Below, piece after piece: positions 8,649 through 14,349 of a DNA stretch of 37,401 nt. The notes beneath the pieces are model-generated. The model had not been told where the DNA came from and did no database searches. It saw nothing but the letters and a program-made list of their open reading frames with translations. The translations under genes and the position numbers were made by a program. Origin of the DNA: a virus; IMG/VR virus record IMGVR_UViG_3300036768_000079, positions 1 through 37,401 of that record, one strand, 5' to 3'. Position 1 is the first letter of the stretch. Each line of letters starts with the position of its first letter.

Positions 8649-9920
8649 TTAAATCCCTGTGATTGAGTCAAATGCTTCATATTCATAATTATTATATGAA
8701 CTTGACTGAAGATAGCTCGTTTTTTGCACGTGCTGTATATACGCTAGTGCATCCAACAGGTCATCATGAACTCTTTTCGATGGAAACGCCAGCATTTCCT
8801 GCTTTATTTCGTCCCAATTCTCATCTTCATTAAAAATAATGCGGCCATGTTCCATCAATCCCTGCAAAGCATACGTAATTCTGTTCTCTTTTGCAATACC
8901 ACCCGTCGAAATCGCCTCTATATGAGCAAACTGCTGATTTTTCCGCATCAAATCCTCAAGATACGGCAATATCGCCCGCATCAGTGGGCCTTTTTCTATC
9001 CCTACAGCCAGTGGTTTGTGCGACCTGATATTCAATAAAACCCTGACAACCGACTCTCTAACGTCCCATCGGCCATAATCTATCTTCTGCACCCACCATT
9101 TACCATCATCATATACCCTTACAACAGCAATAGCAAAATAATCCAGCTTGCTTTTCTTGCCTGATTCAGTGGTTACACCACTATATCCAGCTGGATCAAT
9201 CGCAATATAGGTCGAATACTCTCCATCTGGCGCTTTCCCTGTCTTGAACCACTCCAATCTGAGTATATTCGCCCCTGTGGTATCCCACGACGCCTCGTAT
9301 TCACGCAGGAACTCTGCTGTCCCCATGCGTTTTCTGGCTGATTCTATCTCTGCTCTATCAATAAACGGGTTATCCGCTGTCGTAAAGTGCCACGATTTCC
9401 AGTCTTTATCCTTGCCTGATTCACCATAATCAAACATCTTACGGAATTCTTCCGCCTCCGGCTCTGGCGTTCCTATGAACAGCGCCCCACCCTTCATATC
9501 AGTCAGCGACGGGCCTACAATATTCTCCCATGTGCCAGACTTTATGTCCTTCATCTCATCCATAACCGCGTAGTACAGCTTCTTACCACGCAATCTATCT
9601 GGCTTATCAGCACCGCGTATCTGGATTTTCACCCCATTTTTCAGCGTAATATCCCCATCGTTGATATGTGCCTTCGCAATAATCTCCTGCCCAAGATCGA
9701 GAATCAAATCCCACATCATGTCGTATGCCATCCCCTGCGTCGGCGCAACATACATCACACGCGCATCTTTCGCAGGACACTCAATCCCCTTCGTCAGCAG
9801 CATAACCGCCGACAATCGCGTTTTCCCGCAACGCCTTCCAGCAACGATTACCTTGAATCGCGTCGGATCGCTATATACAACTCTCTGCCACGGGGATAAA
9901 TCCAGCCTGATTTCAGCCAT
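8649..9920 (-). CDS. terL: Terminase large subunit
   Basis: 423 residues, the ATPase-nuclease motor that packages DNA into the procapsid. ATPase: Walker A AGRRCGKT at residues 27-34 and Walker B with YAVMDE at about 115-121, followed by the SGTW coupling region. Nuclease: YIAIDPAGYSG (about 228-238), GIEKG (about 295) and DDLLDALAY near the C-terminus supply the RNase H-type acidic residues. The gene lies between the small subunit and the portal. All motifs appear intact. Confidence 0.93.
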   Translation of the reverse strand: MAEIRLDLSPWQRVVYSDPTRFKVIVAGRRCGKTRLSAVMLLTKGIECPAKDARVMYVAPTQGMAYDMMWDLILDLGQEIIAKAHINDGDITLKNGVKIQIRGADKPDRLRGKKLYYAVMDEMKDIKSGTWENIVGPSLTDMKGGALFIGTPEPEAEEFRKMFDYGESGKDKDWKSWHFTTADNPFIDRAEIESARKRMGTAEFLREYEASWDTTGANILRLEWFKTGKAPDGEYSTYIAIDPAGYSGVTTESGKKSKLDYFAIAVVRVYDDGKWWVQKIDYGRWDVRESVVRVLLNIRSHKPLAVGIEKGPLMRAILPYLEDLMRKNQQFAHIEAISTGGIAKENRITYALQGLMEHGRIIFNEDENWDEIKQEMLAFPSKRVHDDLLDALAYIQHVQKTSYLQSSSYNNYEYEAFDSITGI

Positions 9921-9938
9921 AATTTTTCACACTCTACA

Positions 9939-10409
9939 TCAATCGCTGTGTTTCACTTCAATAAACTCGCCTTCGATAACATCAGGCTTCTCCTCCAGTT
10001 CTGGATGCGTCGAGCCAATCACAATCTTAAAACTAACATCGCCTCCCTTTACAGAACCTAATCCATCGCCCCAGGTATCCCTATCCAGCTTCGCCGCCAC
10101 CTTCATGTAGTGATCGCTCTGCAATTTCGCCACCCCAAGCGTCTCCTGATCCGCATTCATGACAACATTCATCGCCTTCCATTCCAATTCATCAGCACGC
10201 GCTTTCCGAGCAACATCAAATACCTCAGGGCAATTCTCCAAAACCCATCCTTTCAACACGGTGTAGCTAATGCCAAGATCAGCAGCAATCTTGCTCGGCT
10301 GATTACCTTCAAATAACTGAGTGATCAGATAATCATACAGCCATTCATTGCCTTTCTCAGCAACAATCGAATCCAGAATCGCATACTGCTGTCGTTTAAG
10401 TTTCCCCAT
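9939..10409 (-). CDS. terS: Terminase small subunit
   Basis: 156 residues. The N-terminal half carries a helix-turn-helix (NQPSKIAADLGISYTVLKGW, residues about 35-55) for recognition of the packaging site. It is followed by a helical oligomerisation region (ARADELEWKAMNVVMNADQE) and an acidic C-terminal tail that may contact the large subunit. It precedes terL by 18 bp and its start overlaps the stop of the upstream HTH gene. This arrangement and length are normal for phage small terminases. Confidence 0.85.
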   Translation of the reverse strand: MGKLKRQQYAILDSIVAEKGNEWLYDYLITQLFEGNQPSKIAADLGISYTVLKGWVLENCPEVFDVARKARADELEWKAMNVVMNADQETLGVAKLQSDHYMKVAAKLDRDTWGDGLGSVKGGDVSFKIVIGSTHPELEEKPDVIEGEFIEVKHSD

Positions 10410-10614
10410 GATTACTTCCTTTTGCCTGCAAGGAATTGTTATGAGACGTCAGTGAAATCGTCAACTCAAATAACTTTACCCCGCGCTCAGGTATCTTCAC
10501 TTTCCCACTCTCCCACCTCGCCCATGTCCTAGGCGATACAAGCGCATATCTCGCTGCTTGCTCTATCGTCATACGAGCATCAAGCCGCATCTGTTTCAAT
10601 TCTCTTGCGTTCAT
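10396..10614 (-). CDS. HTH (Cro/XRE-like) regulator heading the late operon
   Basis: 72 residues if started at the ATG 10612-10614 (MNARELKQMRLDARMTIEQA). A longer in-frame start at 10638 is unlikely because it would lie inside the promoter and its palindrome. Residues 1-50 form an XRE-type helix-turn-helix (MTIEQAARYALVSPRTWARW, then ESGKVKIPERG). First gene of the leftward late block, overlapping terS. The predicted transcription start is at or within a base or two of this ATG and no Shine-Dalgarno sequence is visible, so the message may be leaderless, as with lambda cI. I infer an autoregulator of late transcription. Confidence 0.65.
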   Translation of the reverse strand: MNARELKQMRLDARMTIEQAARYALVSPRTWARWESGKVKIPERGVKLFELTISLTSHNNSLQAKGSNHGET

Positions 10615-10620
10615 TGGCGT

Positions 10621-10648
10621 AGTATGACATATTGTCATTAGATGTCAA
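10621..10648 (-). promoter_or_regulatory. Leftward promoter with embedded palindromic operator
   Basis: On the minus strand TTGACA (10643-10648) is separated by 16 bp from CATACT (10621-10626, 4 of 6 matches to TATAAT). The spacer contains most of a perfect 13-bp palindrome, TGACATATTGTCA, at 10625-10637. This is a natural operator site for the HTH protein encoded just downstream. The promoter would drive regulator, terminase and probably the following structural genes. Confidence 0.55.
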
Positions 10649-10733
10649 TTGTTTTTTTATTTTTTTTATTTTTTTGTGGGAAATGGTGTTGCTAAAAATT
10701 TCAACGCGCCGACCACGCGCCTACCCCCCCCCC

Positions 10734-10747
10734 AGTGAGTACTCACT
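10734..10747. promoter_or_regulatory. 14-bp perfect palindrome AGTGAGTACTCACT
   Basis: A perfect inverted repeat about 100 bp upstream of the late regulator-terminase promoter. It includes the 10-mer AGTGAGTACT that occurs twice upstream of the scaffold-capsid genes. A dimeric regulator site is the simplest reading. Confidence 0.5.
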
Positions 10748-10871
10748 AACCAATAGCTAGCGCTCACTAACAAACGATCGATCGATGCGAAGCGGTGCGC
10801 CGCACTCCATGTGCTGCCGGTGCGCGTGATCGACTACTCGCTGGTCATCGTCTGCATCTAATGCATCCAGG

Positions 10872-10916
10872 AAATTCTGAAAAGTAATAAATTCTGAAAA
10901 TTCCGAAATTCTGAAA
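10872..10916. repeat. Three AAATTCTGAAA direct repeats at 17-bp intervals
   Basis: Exact copies of the 11-mer begin at 10872, 10889 and 10906, a constant 17-bp step, in an AT-rich stretch next to the ATGGC iterons. They could be origin or regulator-binding repeats and an easily melted element. Confidence 0.6.
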
Positions 10917-10972
10917 TTTCCGCGCCTATACCTGCAAGTCGATGGGGGGCGCTAAGTATCCTAGGTTTACTA

Positions 10973-11285
10973 ATGGCACATATGGCACTTTGTTTGTAAA
11001 CCAATCTATAAAATGGCAGATATGGCAGATTGTCAGAAACACAATCTATGAAATGGCACATATGGCGGATTGTTTTAAAAGTGATTAGCAATTATTGACT
11101 ATGGCACATATGGCAGATCATGGCGCGTTTTTGACAAACTATTTTGCGATACTCATCGAATGGCGGATTGTGGCACATTATGGCGGATTTTGACGTTTTT
11201 TGTAAACTTCTTACGCGCGGGCGCGCGCGCGGGTGTACTTTTCAAAAATGGTAAAAATGTGCCATTATCTGCCATTATCTGCCAT
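10973..11285. repeat. ATGGCRSAT iteron family, direct and inverted clusters
   Basis: Nine-base units close to ATGGCACAT, ATGGCAGAT or ATGGCGGAT. They occur as pairs 9 bp apart at 10973/10982, 11013/11022, 11053/11062 and 11101/11110 (with a third at 11120), and as triplets 10 bp apart at 11160/11170/11180. An inverted triplet lies at 11257/11267/11277. The first three pairs repeat every 40 bp. Two pairs are bracketed by CAATCT on the left and AGATTG or GGATTG on the right, so they are partly palindromic. This looks like a helically phased protein-binding array, probably initiator or master-regulator sites. Confidence 0.7.
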
Positions 11286-11362
11286 TCCTGAAGGTTTGCA
11301 TACGATAGTAATAAACTATCGAAAACAAAATTTATAATTAAAAAAAATTTCAATAAAAATAC

Positions 11363-11391
11363 TTGACAAAAGAAAAATAAATTTTTATAGT
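11363..11391 (+). promoter_or_regulatory. Strong rightward early promoter
   Basis: TTGACA at 11363-11368, a 17-bp spacer, then TATAGT at 11386-11391: a full -35 match and 5 of 6 at -10. The predicted start near 11398 gives a transcript that opens with a small hairpin. The AT-rich spacer (AAAGAAAAATAA) resembles that of the promoter at 17225. The inverted iteron triplet ends about 80 bp upstream and could regulate it. Confidence 0.75.
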
Positions 11392-11398
11392 GCGTTCA

Positions 11399-11416
11399 TG
11401 CACCAATTCAGGTGCA
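11399..11416 (+). other. 5' leader hairpin of the early transcript
   Basis: TGCACC and GGTGCA form a 6-bp stem with loop AATTCA at the predicted 5' end of the message. It may protect the transcript 5' end. The ribosome-binding site AAGGAGA follows about 10 bases later. Confidence 0.4.
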
Positions 11417-11435
11417 GGTAAACAAGGAGATAAGC

Positions 11436-11696
11436 ATGAAGTCCATTCTATTTTTCGACCTACTCACCAAAGATCGCCGGCGCATTGAGAAATCCATCGG
11501 GACGCTTGACCAGTTCGCTGGTCGCGTCTGGCGCACCATCGTGCGCGACGATGACCGCGCGCGCGAAATCATCCGCGCTGCGCATGAAGCAGCACGCGTT
11601 CCGCTCCGCTTCCTCGTCATTGACGAGGCGGAATTCGCCGCCGGCTGGGGCGTCATCACTCAATCCGCCGTCTTCGGCGGACCGTTTAGCCAATAA
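11436..11696 (+). CDS. First early gene, hairpin-rich GC-rich ORF, function unknown
   Basis: 86 residues (MKSILFFDLLTKDRRRIEKS at the start). I chose the ATG at 11436 because AAGGAGATAAGC precedes it directly; the upstream in-frame start has no such site. Charged, with many Arg and Asp in the middle (RTIVRDDDRAREI), and no known motif. The DNA is much more GC-rich than its flanks and holds several perfect stem-loops: 11508-11523 with a TTCG loop, 11531-11546, 11612-11628 and 11664-11681. As the first gene from a strong early promoter it is a candidate host-takeover protein. That role is inferred from position only. Confidence 0.6.
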   Translation: MKSILFFDLLTKDRRRIEKSIGTLDQFAGRVWRTIVRDDDRAREIIRAAHEAARVPLRFLVIDEAEFAAGWGVITQSAVFGGPFSQ

Positions 11697-12287
11697 CCTA
11701 AGGAGATAAACCATGAAAATAATAAAGCTCGGGATTGACGGCGTCGAACCGGCTATCCCCAAAAAAGCCACTCACCCCACAAGGGGTGAGTATCTACGCT
11801 TCGAACATGGCCAAGATGGTCGCGGGCGTAAGCTCGTTTTTTTCCCGCTGGGAAGCAAAGACTTTCCAGCGGAACTCGGCATGCCGGGGACGGATCAGGA
11901 ATACCGGCTTATCCCGGTATCGGAGGGCCGGGCGTACATACTCGGGCGGGAAAACCGCCCGAGTAACGATTATCTCGTGCTACTCAGTCTCAACCCCGGA
12001 TACCGGGGTGAGGCTGAGTACGAGATCGAGGGCGATGCGGTATGCATCGCCGAGGGGCGTGAAGCTCAAGGCGACGCGGGACGGATGGGCGGGGCACCAT
12101 GCCCTGTCATTCTCGTAACCGGGCCATGTACCCTGAAATGGGTACGCACGGGCCGCCTTTACGGATCGACTGCGAAATGGCGGGCCGTTTTCAACGGTCA
12201 GGCATGGACCGTCTCGCACGACGGCCCGGAAACTGATGCGGTGGAAGCCGCGTTCTGCTAAAACCCCACGCCGTCTGGCGAGACGGC
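11508..12287 (+). repeat. Dense series of perfect and near-perfect stem-loops across two ORFs
   Basis: Stems seen: 11508-11523 (6 bp, TTCG loop), 11531-11546 (6 bp), 11612-11628 (7 bp), 11664-11681 (7 bp), 11770-11791 (9 bp), 11845-11872 (10 bp with one G-T), 11877-11886 (10-bp palindrome), 11901-11920 (7 bp), 11939-11965 (11 bp), 11972-12026 (long imperfect, about 24 pairs), 12031-12051 (8 bp), 12128-12145 (6 bp), 12181-12228 (8 bp enclosing a 5-bp stem) and 12270-12287 (7 bp). They are different sequences, not copies of one element, and almost tile the region. This is far above what coding sequence normally shows. Confidence 0.75.
11713..12261 (+). CDS. Second early gene, hairpin-rich GC-rich ORF, function unknown
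   Basis: 182 residues beginning MKIIKLGIDGVEPAIPKKAT, with TAAGGAGATAAACC before the ATG. The middle reads as beta strands (EYRLIPVSEGRAYILGRENR; YLVLLSLNPGYRGEAEYEIE), so a small beta-rich domain is likely. I do not recognise a family. Its DNA is GC-rich and contains around ten stem-loops, so codon choice is constrained or shaped by folding. The symmetry also creates spurious ORFs on both strands; the plus frame is chosen for its ribosome-binding site and downstream coupling. Expressed from the early promoter, it may act in host takeover or the folded RNA/DNA may matter itself. Confidence 0.6.
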   Translation: MKIIKLGIDGVEPAIPKKATHPTRGEYLRFEHGQDGRGRKLVFFPLGSKDFPAELGMPGTDQEYRLIPVSEGRAYILGRENRPSNDYLVLLSLNPGYRGEAEYEIEGDAVCIAEGREAQGDAGRMGGAPCPVILVTGPCTLKWVRTGRLYGSTAKWRAVFNGQAWTVSHDGPETDAVEAAFC

Positions 12288-12296
12288 CCGTTTAAT
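12270..12296 (+). terminator. Weak terminator-like hairpin after the hairpin-rich genes
   Basis: GCCGTCT, loop GGCG, AGACGGC form a 7-bp stem followed by CCGTTTAATT. The T-tract is short, so it may be a partial terminator or an mRNA-stabilising hairpin rather than a full stop. Confidence 0.35.
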
Positions 12297-12341
12297 TAAG
12301 CAGTTTAACAATCAATGAAATATAAACGAGGGATAAATAAA

Positions 12342-13124
12342 ATGGAAAACTTAACAGAAAATAGAATGCAAAAATATTTAGTCGAAGCCGTAAGCAGGCC
12401 TGGCGTTTTGTCAACGGCTTACTCTGCATTTAATAACTACAGTTTAGGGAATCAAATTGCCGCATTTTGCCAGTTAACCGCGCGCGGCTTGCCTATTTCT
12501 CCCATAGCATCCTATAAGGCATGGCAAGAAAAAGGCCGCAATGTTAAAAAAGGCGAAAAGGCACTCTCGCTATGTATGCCTATTGTCGGCAAAAAAACAA
12601 ACAAAGAAACAGGCGAAGAAGAAGTGTATACATTCTTCGCTTGGAAGAATAACTGGTTCTCGCTAGATCAAACCGAAGGCGCCGATTATGTTCATGAAAT
12701 ATCAACCCCTGAATGGGATTCTGATATTGCGTTACAAGCACTAAATATCACACAAGGCAGTTTTAATCATATAGACGGAAACTGCCAAGGATACGCTAGC
12801 GGCCGTTCGATTGCCATAAACCCATTAGCAGAATTTCCGCATAAAACACGGTTTCACGAAATAGCGCATGTAGTTTTAGGCCATTGCGAGGAAGTTACTA
12901 TGTCTGATAGCGACAAAACGCCTAAAGACATTAAAGAAGTCGAAGCCGAAAGCGTAGCCTATATTTTATGCTCACTCTTAGGATTGCCGGGCCTTGAAGA
13001 ATCGCGCGGTTATATTCAGTCTTGGCTTGTCGGTAATACTATCAACGAGAAAAGCGCCCAAAAAATATTTGCCGCCGCTGATAAGATTCTCAAAGCAGGA
13101 AAACGGCAAGAGGTGACAGCATGA
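12342..13124 (+). CDS. ardC: ArdC-like anti-restriction protein (ssDNA-binding domain plus metalloprotease-like domain)
   Basis: 260 residues from the ATG at 12342, which follows GAGGGATAAATAAA; an upstream in-frame ATG at 12315 lacks a site. The N-terminal 110 residues match the ArdC/primase-TraC-like ssDNA-binding fold (YSLGNQ within the first 40 residues, then KGEKALSLCMPI). The C-terminal half has the zinc-protease motif HEIAHVVLGH (about residue 172) and a downstream EVEAESVAYIL supplying the third ligand. ArdC proteins protect incoming DNA against restriction. An early position fits that use. The stop overlaps the next tiny ORF (ATGA). Confidence 0.78.
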   Translation: MENLTENRMQKYLVEAVSRPGVLSTAYSAFNNYSLGNQIAAFCQLTARGLPISPIASYKAWQEKGRNVKKGEKALSLCMPIVGKKTNKETGEEEVYTFFAWKNNWFSLDQTEGADYVHEISTPEWDSDIALQALNITQGSFNHIDGNCQGYASGRSIAINPLAEFPHKTRFHEIAHVVLGHCEEVTMSDSDKTPKDIKEVEAESVAYILCSLLGLPGLEESRGYIQSWLVGNTINEKSAQKIFAAADKILKAGKRQEVTA

Positions 13125-13216
13125 TTTTATTACTTATTGCATGTTGTATATCCGGCGCGGTTTTGTCCGTGCCGGTTTTGAAAGTGTTTAATAAATTGAG
13201 AGGGGGAATAAAATGA
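13121..13216 (+). CDS. Tiny single-pass membrane peptide
   Basis: 31 residues: a hydrophobic stretch MILLLIACCISGAVLSVPVL, then a short basic tail. The start overlaps the ardC stop (ATGA) and its own stop overlaps the next start, so it is translationally coupled on both sides. That coupling is the main evidence for expression. Function unknown. Confidence 0.5.
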   Translation: MILLLIACCISGAVLSVPVLKVFNKLRGGIK

Positions 13217-13428
13217 AAATCAAAGGGCACCCAATAGGGAAAACACATCACAGGTACACAGTTTTTGCAGTAGACCCATTTGACCTATATATGCTTGAGG
13301 ATAGCATGGGTAGAAATATATACGTAGACGAAAAATATAAGAGAATGTTTGTTCCAGATATATTAACTCAGTTATACAGTAACGATTCGATAATTAATGC
13401 GTGCAATTCTTACCCATCGAAAGGATAA
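13213..13428 (+). CDS. Small early protein, unknown function
   Basis: 71 residues (MKIKGHPIGKTHHRYTVFAV at the start). AGGGGG precedes the start and the gene overlaps the stop of the membrane peptide upstream. Probable small alpha/beta protein with no known motif. In an early operon between ardC and other small genes, a host-modulating role is possible but unproven. Confidence 0.55.
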   Translation: MKIKGHPIGKTHHRYTVFAVDPFDLYMLEDSMGRNIYVDEKYKRMFVPDILTQLYSNDSIINACNSYPSKG

Positions 13429-13433
13429 ATAAA

Positions 13434-13634
13434 ATGAAATTTAGCGTTTTGCCAAAAGGGAAATACAAGATAGGACAAGATATAAACGTAAACGGTGTGA
13501 TTATGACCGTAGAGTCATACTCACATACTGGCCGCAATTTGGTTGCCATTTCTAAATATGACGCGGCAAAATTTGAGCGCAGACTAATAATCTTATCTAA
13601 CGAAAAGCCTATAGAAGAAATACCAGCTATTTAA
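13434..13634 (+). CDS. Small early protein, unknown function
   Basis: 66 residues from the ATG at 13434 (MKFSVLPKGKYKIGQDINVN), preceded by AAAGGATAAATAAA. An upstream in-frame start overlaps the preceding gene and lacks a ribosome-binding site. Beta-rich, possibly a small barrel; no recognised family. Confidence 0.55.
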   Translation: MKFSVLPKGKYKIGQDINVNGVIMTVESYSHTGRNLVAISKYDAAKFERRLIILSNEKPIEEIPAI

Positions 13635-13654
13635 TAAATTGAAAGGATAAAACC

Positions 13655-13819
13655 ATGACACACGATGCAAAAATTCTAGTATATGCCGCGCGGCTTGAAC
13701 ATATCATAGGCGCTTTTGCCGCTCGCAGGTATGTTGAAAAGCGGTTACTTAATCCGGCCAATATCGCCCTATGGACACAATGTCGCGTAATGGCTAGAGC
13801 GGAAAGAGCGGGATTCTAG
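13655..13819 (+). CDS. Small early protein, unknown function
   Basis: 54 residues: MTHDAKILVYAARLEHIIGA, continuing as a basic, alanine/arginine-rich helix ending RAERAGF. GAAAGGATAAAACC before the ATG is a good ribosome-binding site in the same style as its neighbours. No motif recognised. Confidence 0.5.
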   Translation: MTHDAKILVYAARLEHIIGAFAARRYVEKRLLNPANIALWTQCRVMARAERAGF

Positions 13820-13823
13820 CGAA

Positions 13824-13874
13824 GCGGGATTTCTTACAACCGATTAGTAATAGTCGGTTGTTGGGCAATCCTGC
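13824..13874 (+). other. Nested stem-loop in intergenic leader
   Basis: An inner 7-bp stem CAACCGA/TCGGTTG (13837-13860) sits inside an outer stem GCGGGATT/AATCCTGC with one G-T pair. It lies between two small genes, without a T-tract, so it is more likely an RNA structure controlling translation or stability than a terminator. Confidence 0.4.
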
Positions 13875-13896
13875 CATAAATAAACGAGGGAAAATC

Positions 13897-13956
13897 ATGA
13901 CTAAAATAATAATGAATCAATCAGCTGTAGATAATATTCAGGCTTTAGCAGCATGA
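13897..13956 (+). CDS. Very short ORF upstream of tiny membrane peptides
   Basis: 19 residues (MTKIIMNQSAVDNIQALAA) with ACGAGGGAAAATC before the ATG, the same ribosome-binding pattern as ardC. Its stop overlaps the next start (ATGA). It may be a real micropeptide or a leader that couples translation to the following ORF. Confidence 0.35.
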   Translation: MTKIIMNQSAVDNIQALAA

Positions 13957-14012
13957 TTGACGCTATTATTGCTTATTTAATAGCACTAATTGTAATTATT
14001 CTTAGGAGCTAA
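13953..14012 (+). CDS. Tiny membrane peptide
   Basis: 19 residues, MIDAIIAYLIALIVIILRS: almost entirely a single transmembrane helix with a basic end. It overlaps the previous stop (ATGA) and contains the AGGAG that serves the next ORF. Expression is inferred from this arrangement. Confidence 0.4.
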   Translation: MIDAIIAYLIALIVIILRS

Positions 14013-14014
14013 CT

Positions 14015-14074
14015 ATGCTAACCATGCTTATTATTATCGCAATTCTGCTATTTCTTATATTGCTTAATATGTAA
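14015..14074 (+). CDS. Tiny membrane peptide
   Basis: 19 residues, MLTMLIIIAILLFLILLNM: one hydrophobic helix. TTAGGAGCTAACT provides a strong ribosome-binding site at good spacing. It is the last ORF before the terminator at 14122. The function could be membrane modulation or toxin-like; nothing in the sequence decides. Confidence 0.42.
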   Translation: MLTMLIIIAILLFLILLNM

Positions 14075-14121
14075 GCAATAAAATATAATAAGTTAACCCC
14101 TCGGTGGCTAATGCCACGTTA

Positions 14122-14157
14122 ACCGCTAGTGGATTATCCATTAGCGGTATTTTTTTT
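14122..14157 (+). terminator. Rho-independent terminator ending the first early segment
   Basis: ACCGCTAGTGG and CCATTAGCGGT form an 11-bp stem with one G-T pair and loop ATTAT, followed by eight T residues. A smaller hairpin (GTGGC, TAAT, GCCAC) lies just before. It stops rightward transcripts before they meet the convergent primase operon. The last codons of the convergent small gene overlap it. Confidence 0.85.
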
Positions 14158-14349
14158 CCTATGGGCTTCGCAAGCCTCCTGAGCGGTTTTTGCATCAGGA
14201 TATATACCAATAGTCATCCTGTTAGTTTGCGGCCCGTATAGGGCCATATAACGGCTTCTTGGATACTTAATTATTAAGTACGGTTCACAACGCATTGTTA
14301 TCTTGCCGGTTCGCTTAAATTCTAGCGGTTTAGAATTTATCATTTCCAT
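14134..14349 (-). CDS. Small protein at end of primase operon
   Basis: 71 residues (MEMINSKPLEFKRTGKITMR at the start). The start overlaps the primase stop, indicating coupled translation. The middle (PYLIIKYPRSRYMALYG, then GIYPDAKTAQEACEAHRKK) looks like a small alpha/beta domain resembling short phage DNA-associated proteins, but I do not recognise a family. The C-terminus overlaps the opposing terminator. Confidence 0.6.
   Translation of the reverse strand: MEMINSKPLEFKRTGKITMRCEPYLIIKYPRSRYMALYGPQTNRMTIGIYPDAKTAQEACEAHRKKNTANG

Larger units (their letters stand above)
10649..11362. other. Divergent non-coding control region, candidate replication origin
   Basis: About 700 bp with no convincing gene between the divergent late and early promoters. 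In order it holds a T-rich tract, a run of ten C residues (about 10724-10733), the perfect palindrome AGTGAGTACTCACT (10734-10747), two CTCACTAAC repeats, GATCGATC (two Dam-type sites), three 17-bp-spaced AAATTCTGAAA repeats, a family of ATGGCRSAT iterons, and a CG-alternating tract (11214-11233). Iterons plus AT-rich repeats between divergent operons are typical of phage and plasmid origins. Two short minus-strand ORFs here are built from the repeats and look spurious. Confidence 0.55.

Noticed and set aside
8933-8948. Possible target of array unit 1 (TTCCGCAT matches part of its 11-nt segment)
   Set aside because: An eight-base match is expected by chance in a genome of this size; a similar match also occurs near 12835.
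10396-10638. 80-residue version of the late HTH gene
   Set aside because: The longer start lies inside the -35/-10 region and its palindrome and has no ribosome-binding site; the 10614 start is preferred.
10858-11353. Two minus-strand ORFs in the divergent region (77 and 66 residues)
   Set aside because: They are made of iteron repeats, lack ribosome-binding sites and overlap the origin-like and promoter elements.
11408-12219. Minus-strand and alternative plus-frame ORFs across the hairpin-rich genes
   Set aside because: High GC and self-complementarity keep many frames open. Only the frames starting at 11436 and 11713 have AAGGAGA or AAGGAGATAAA sites.
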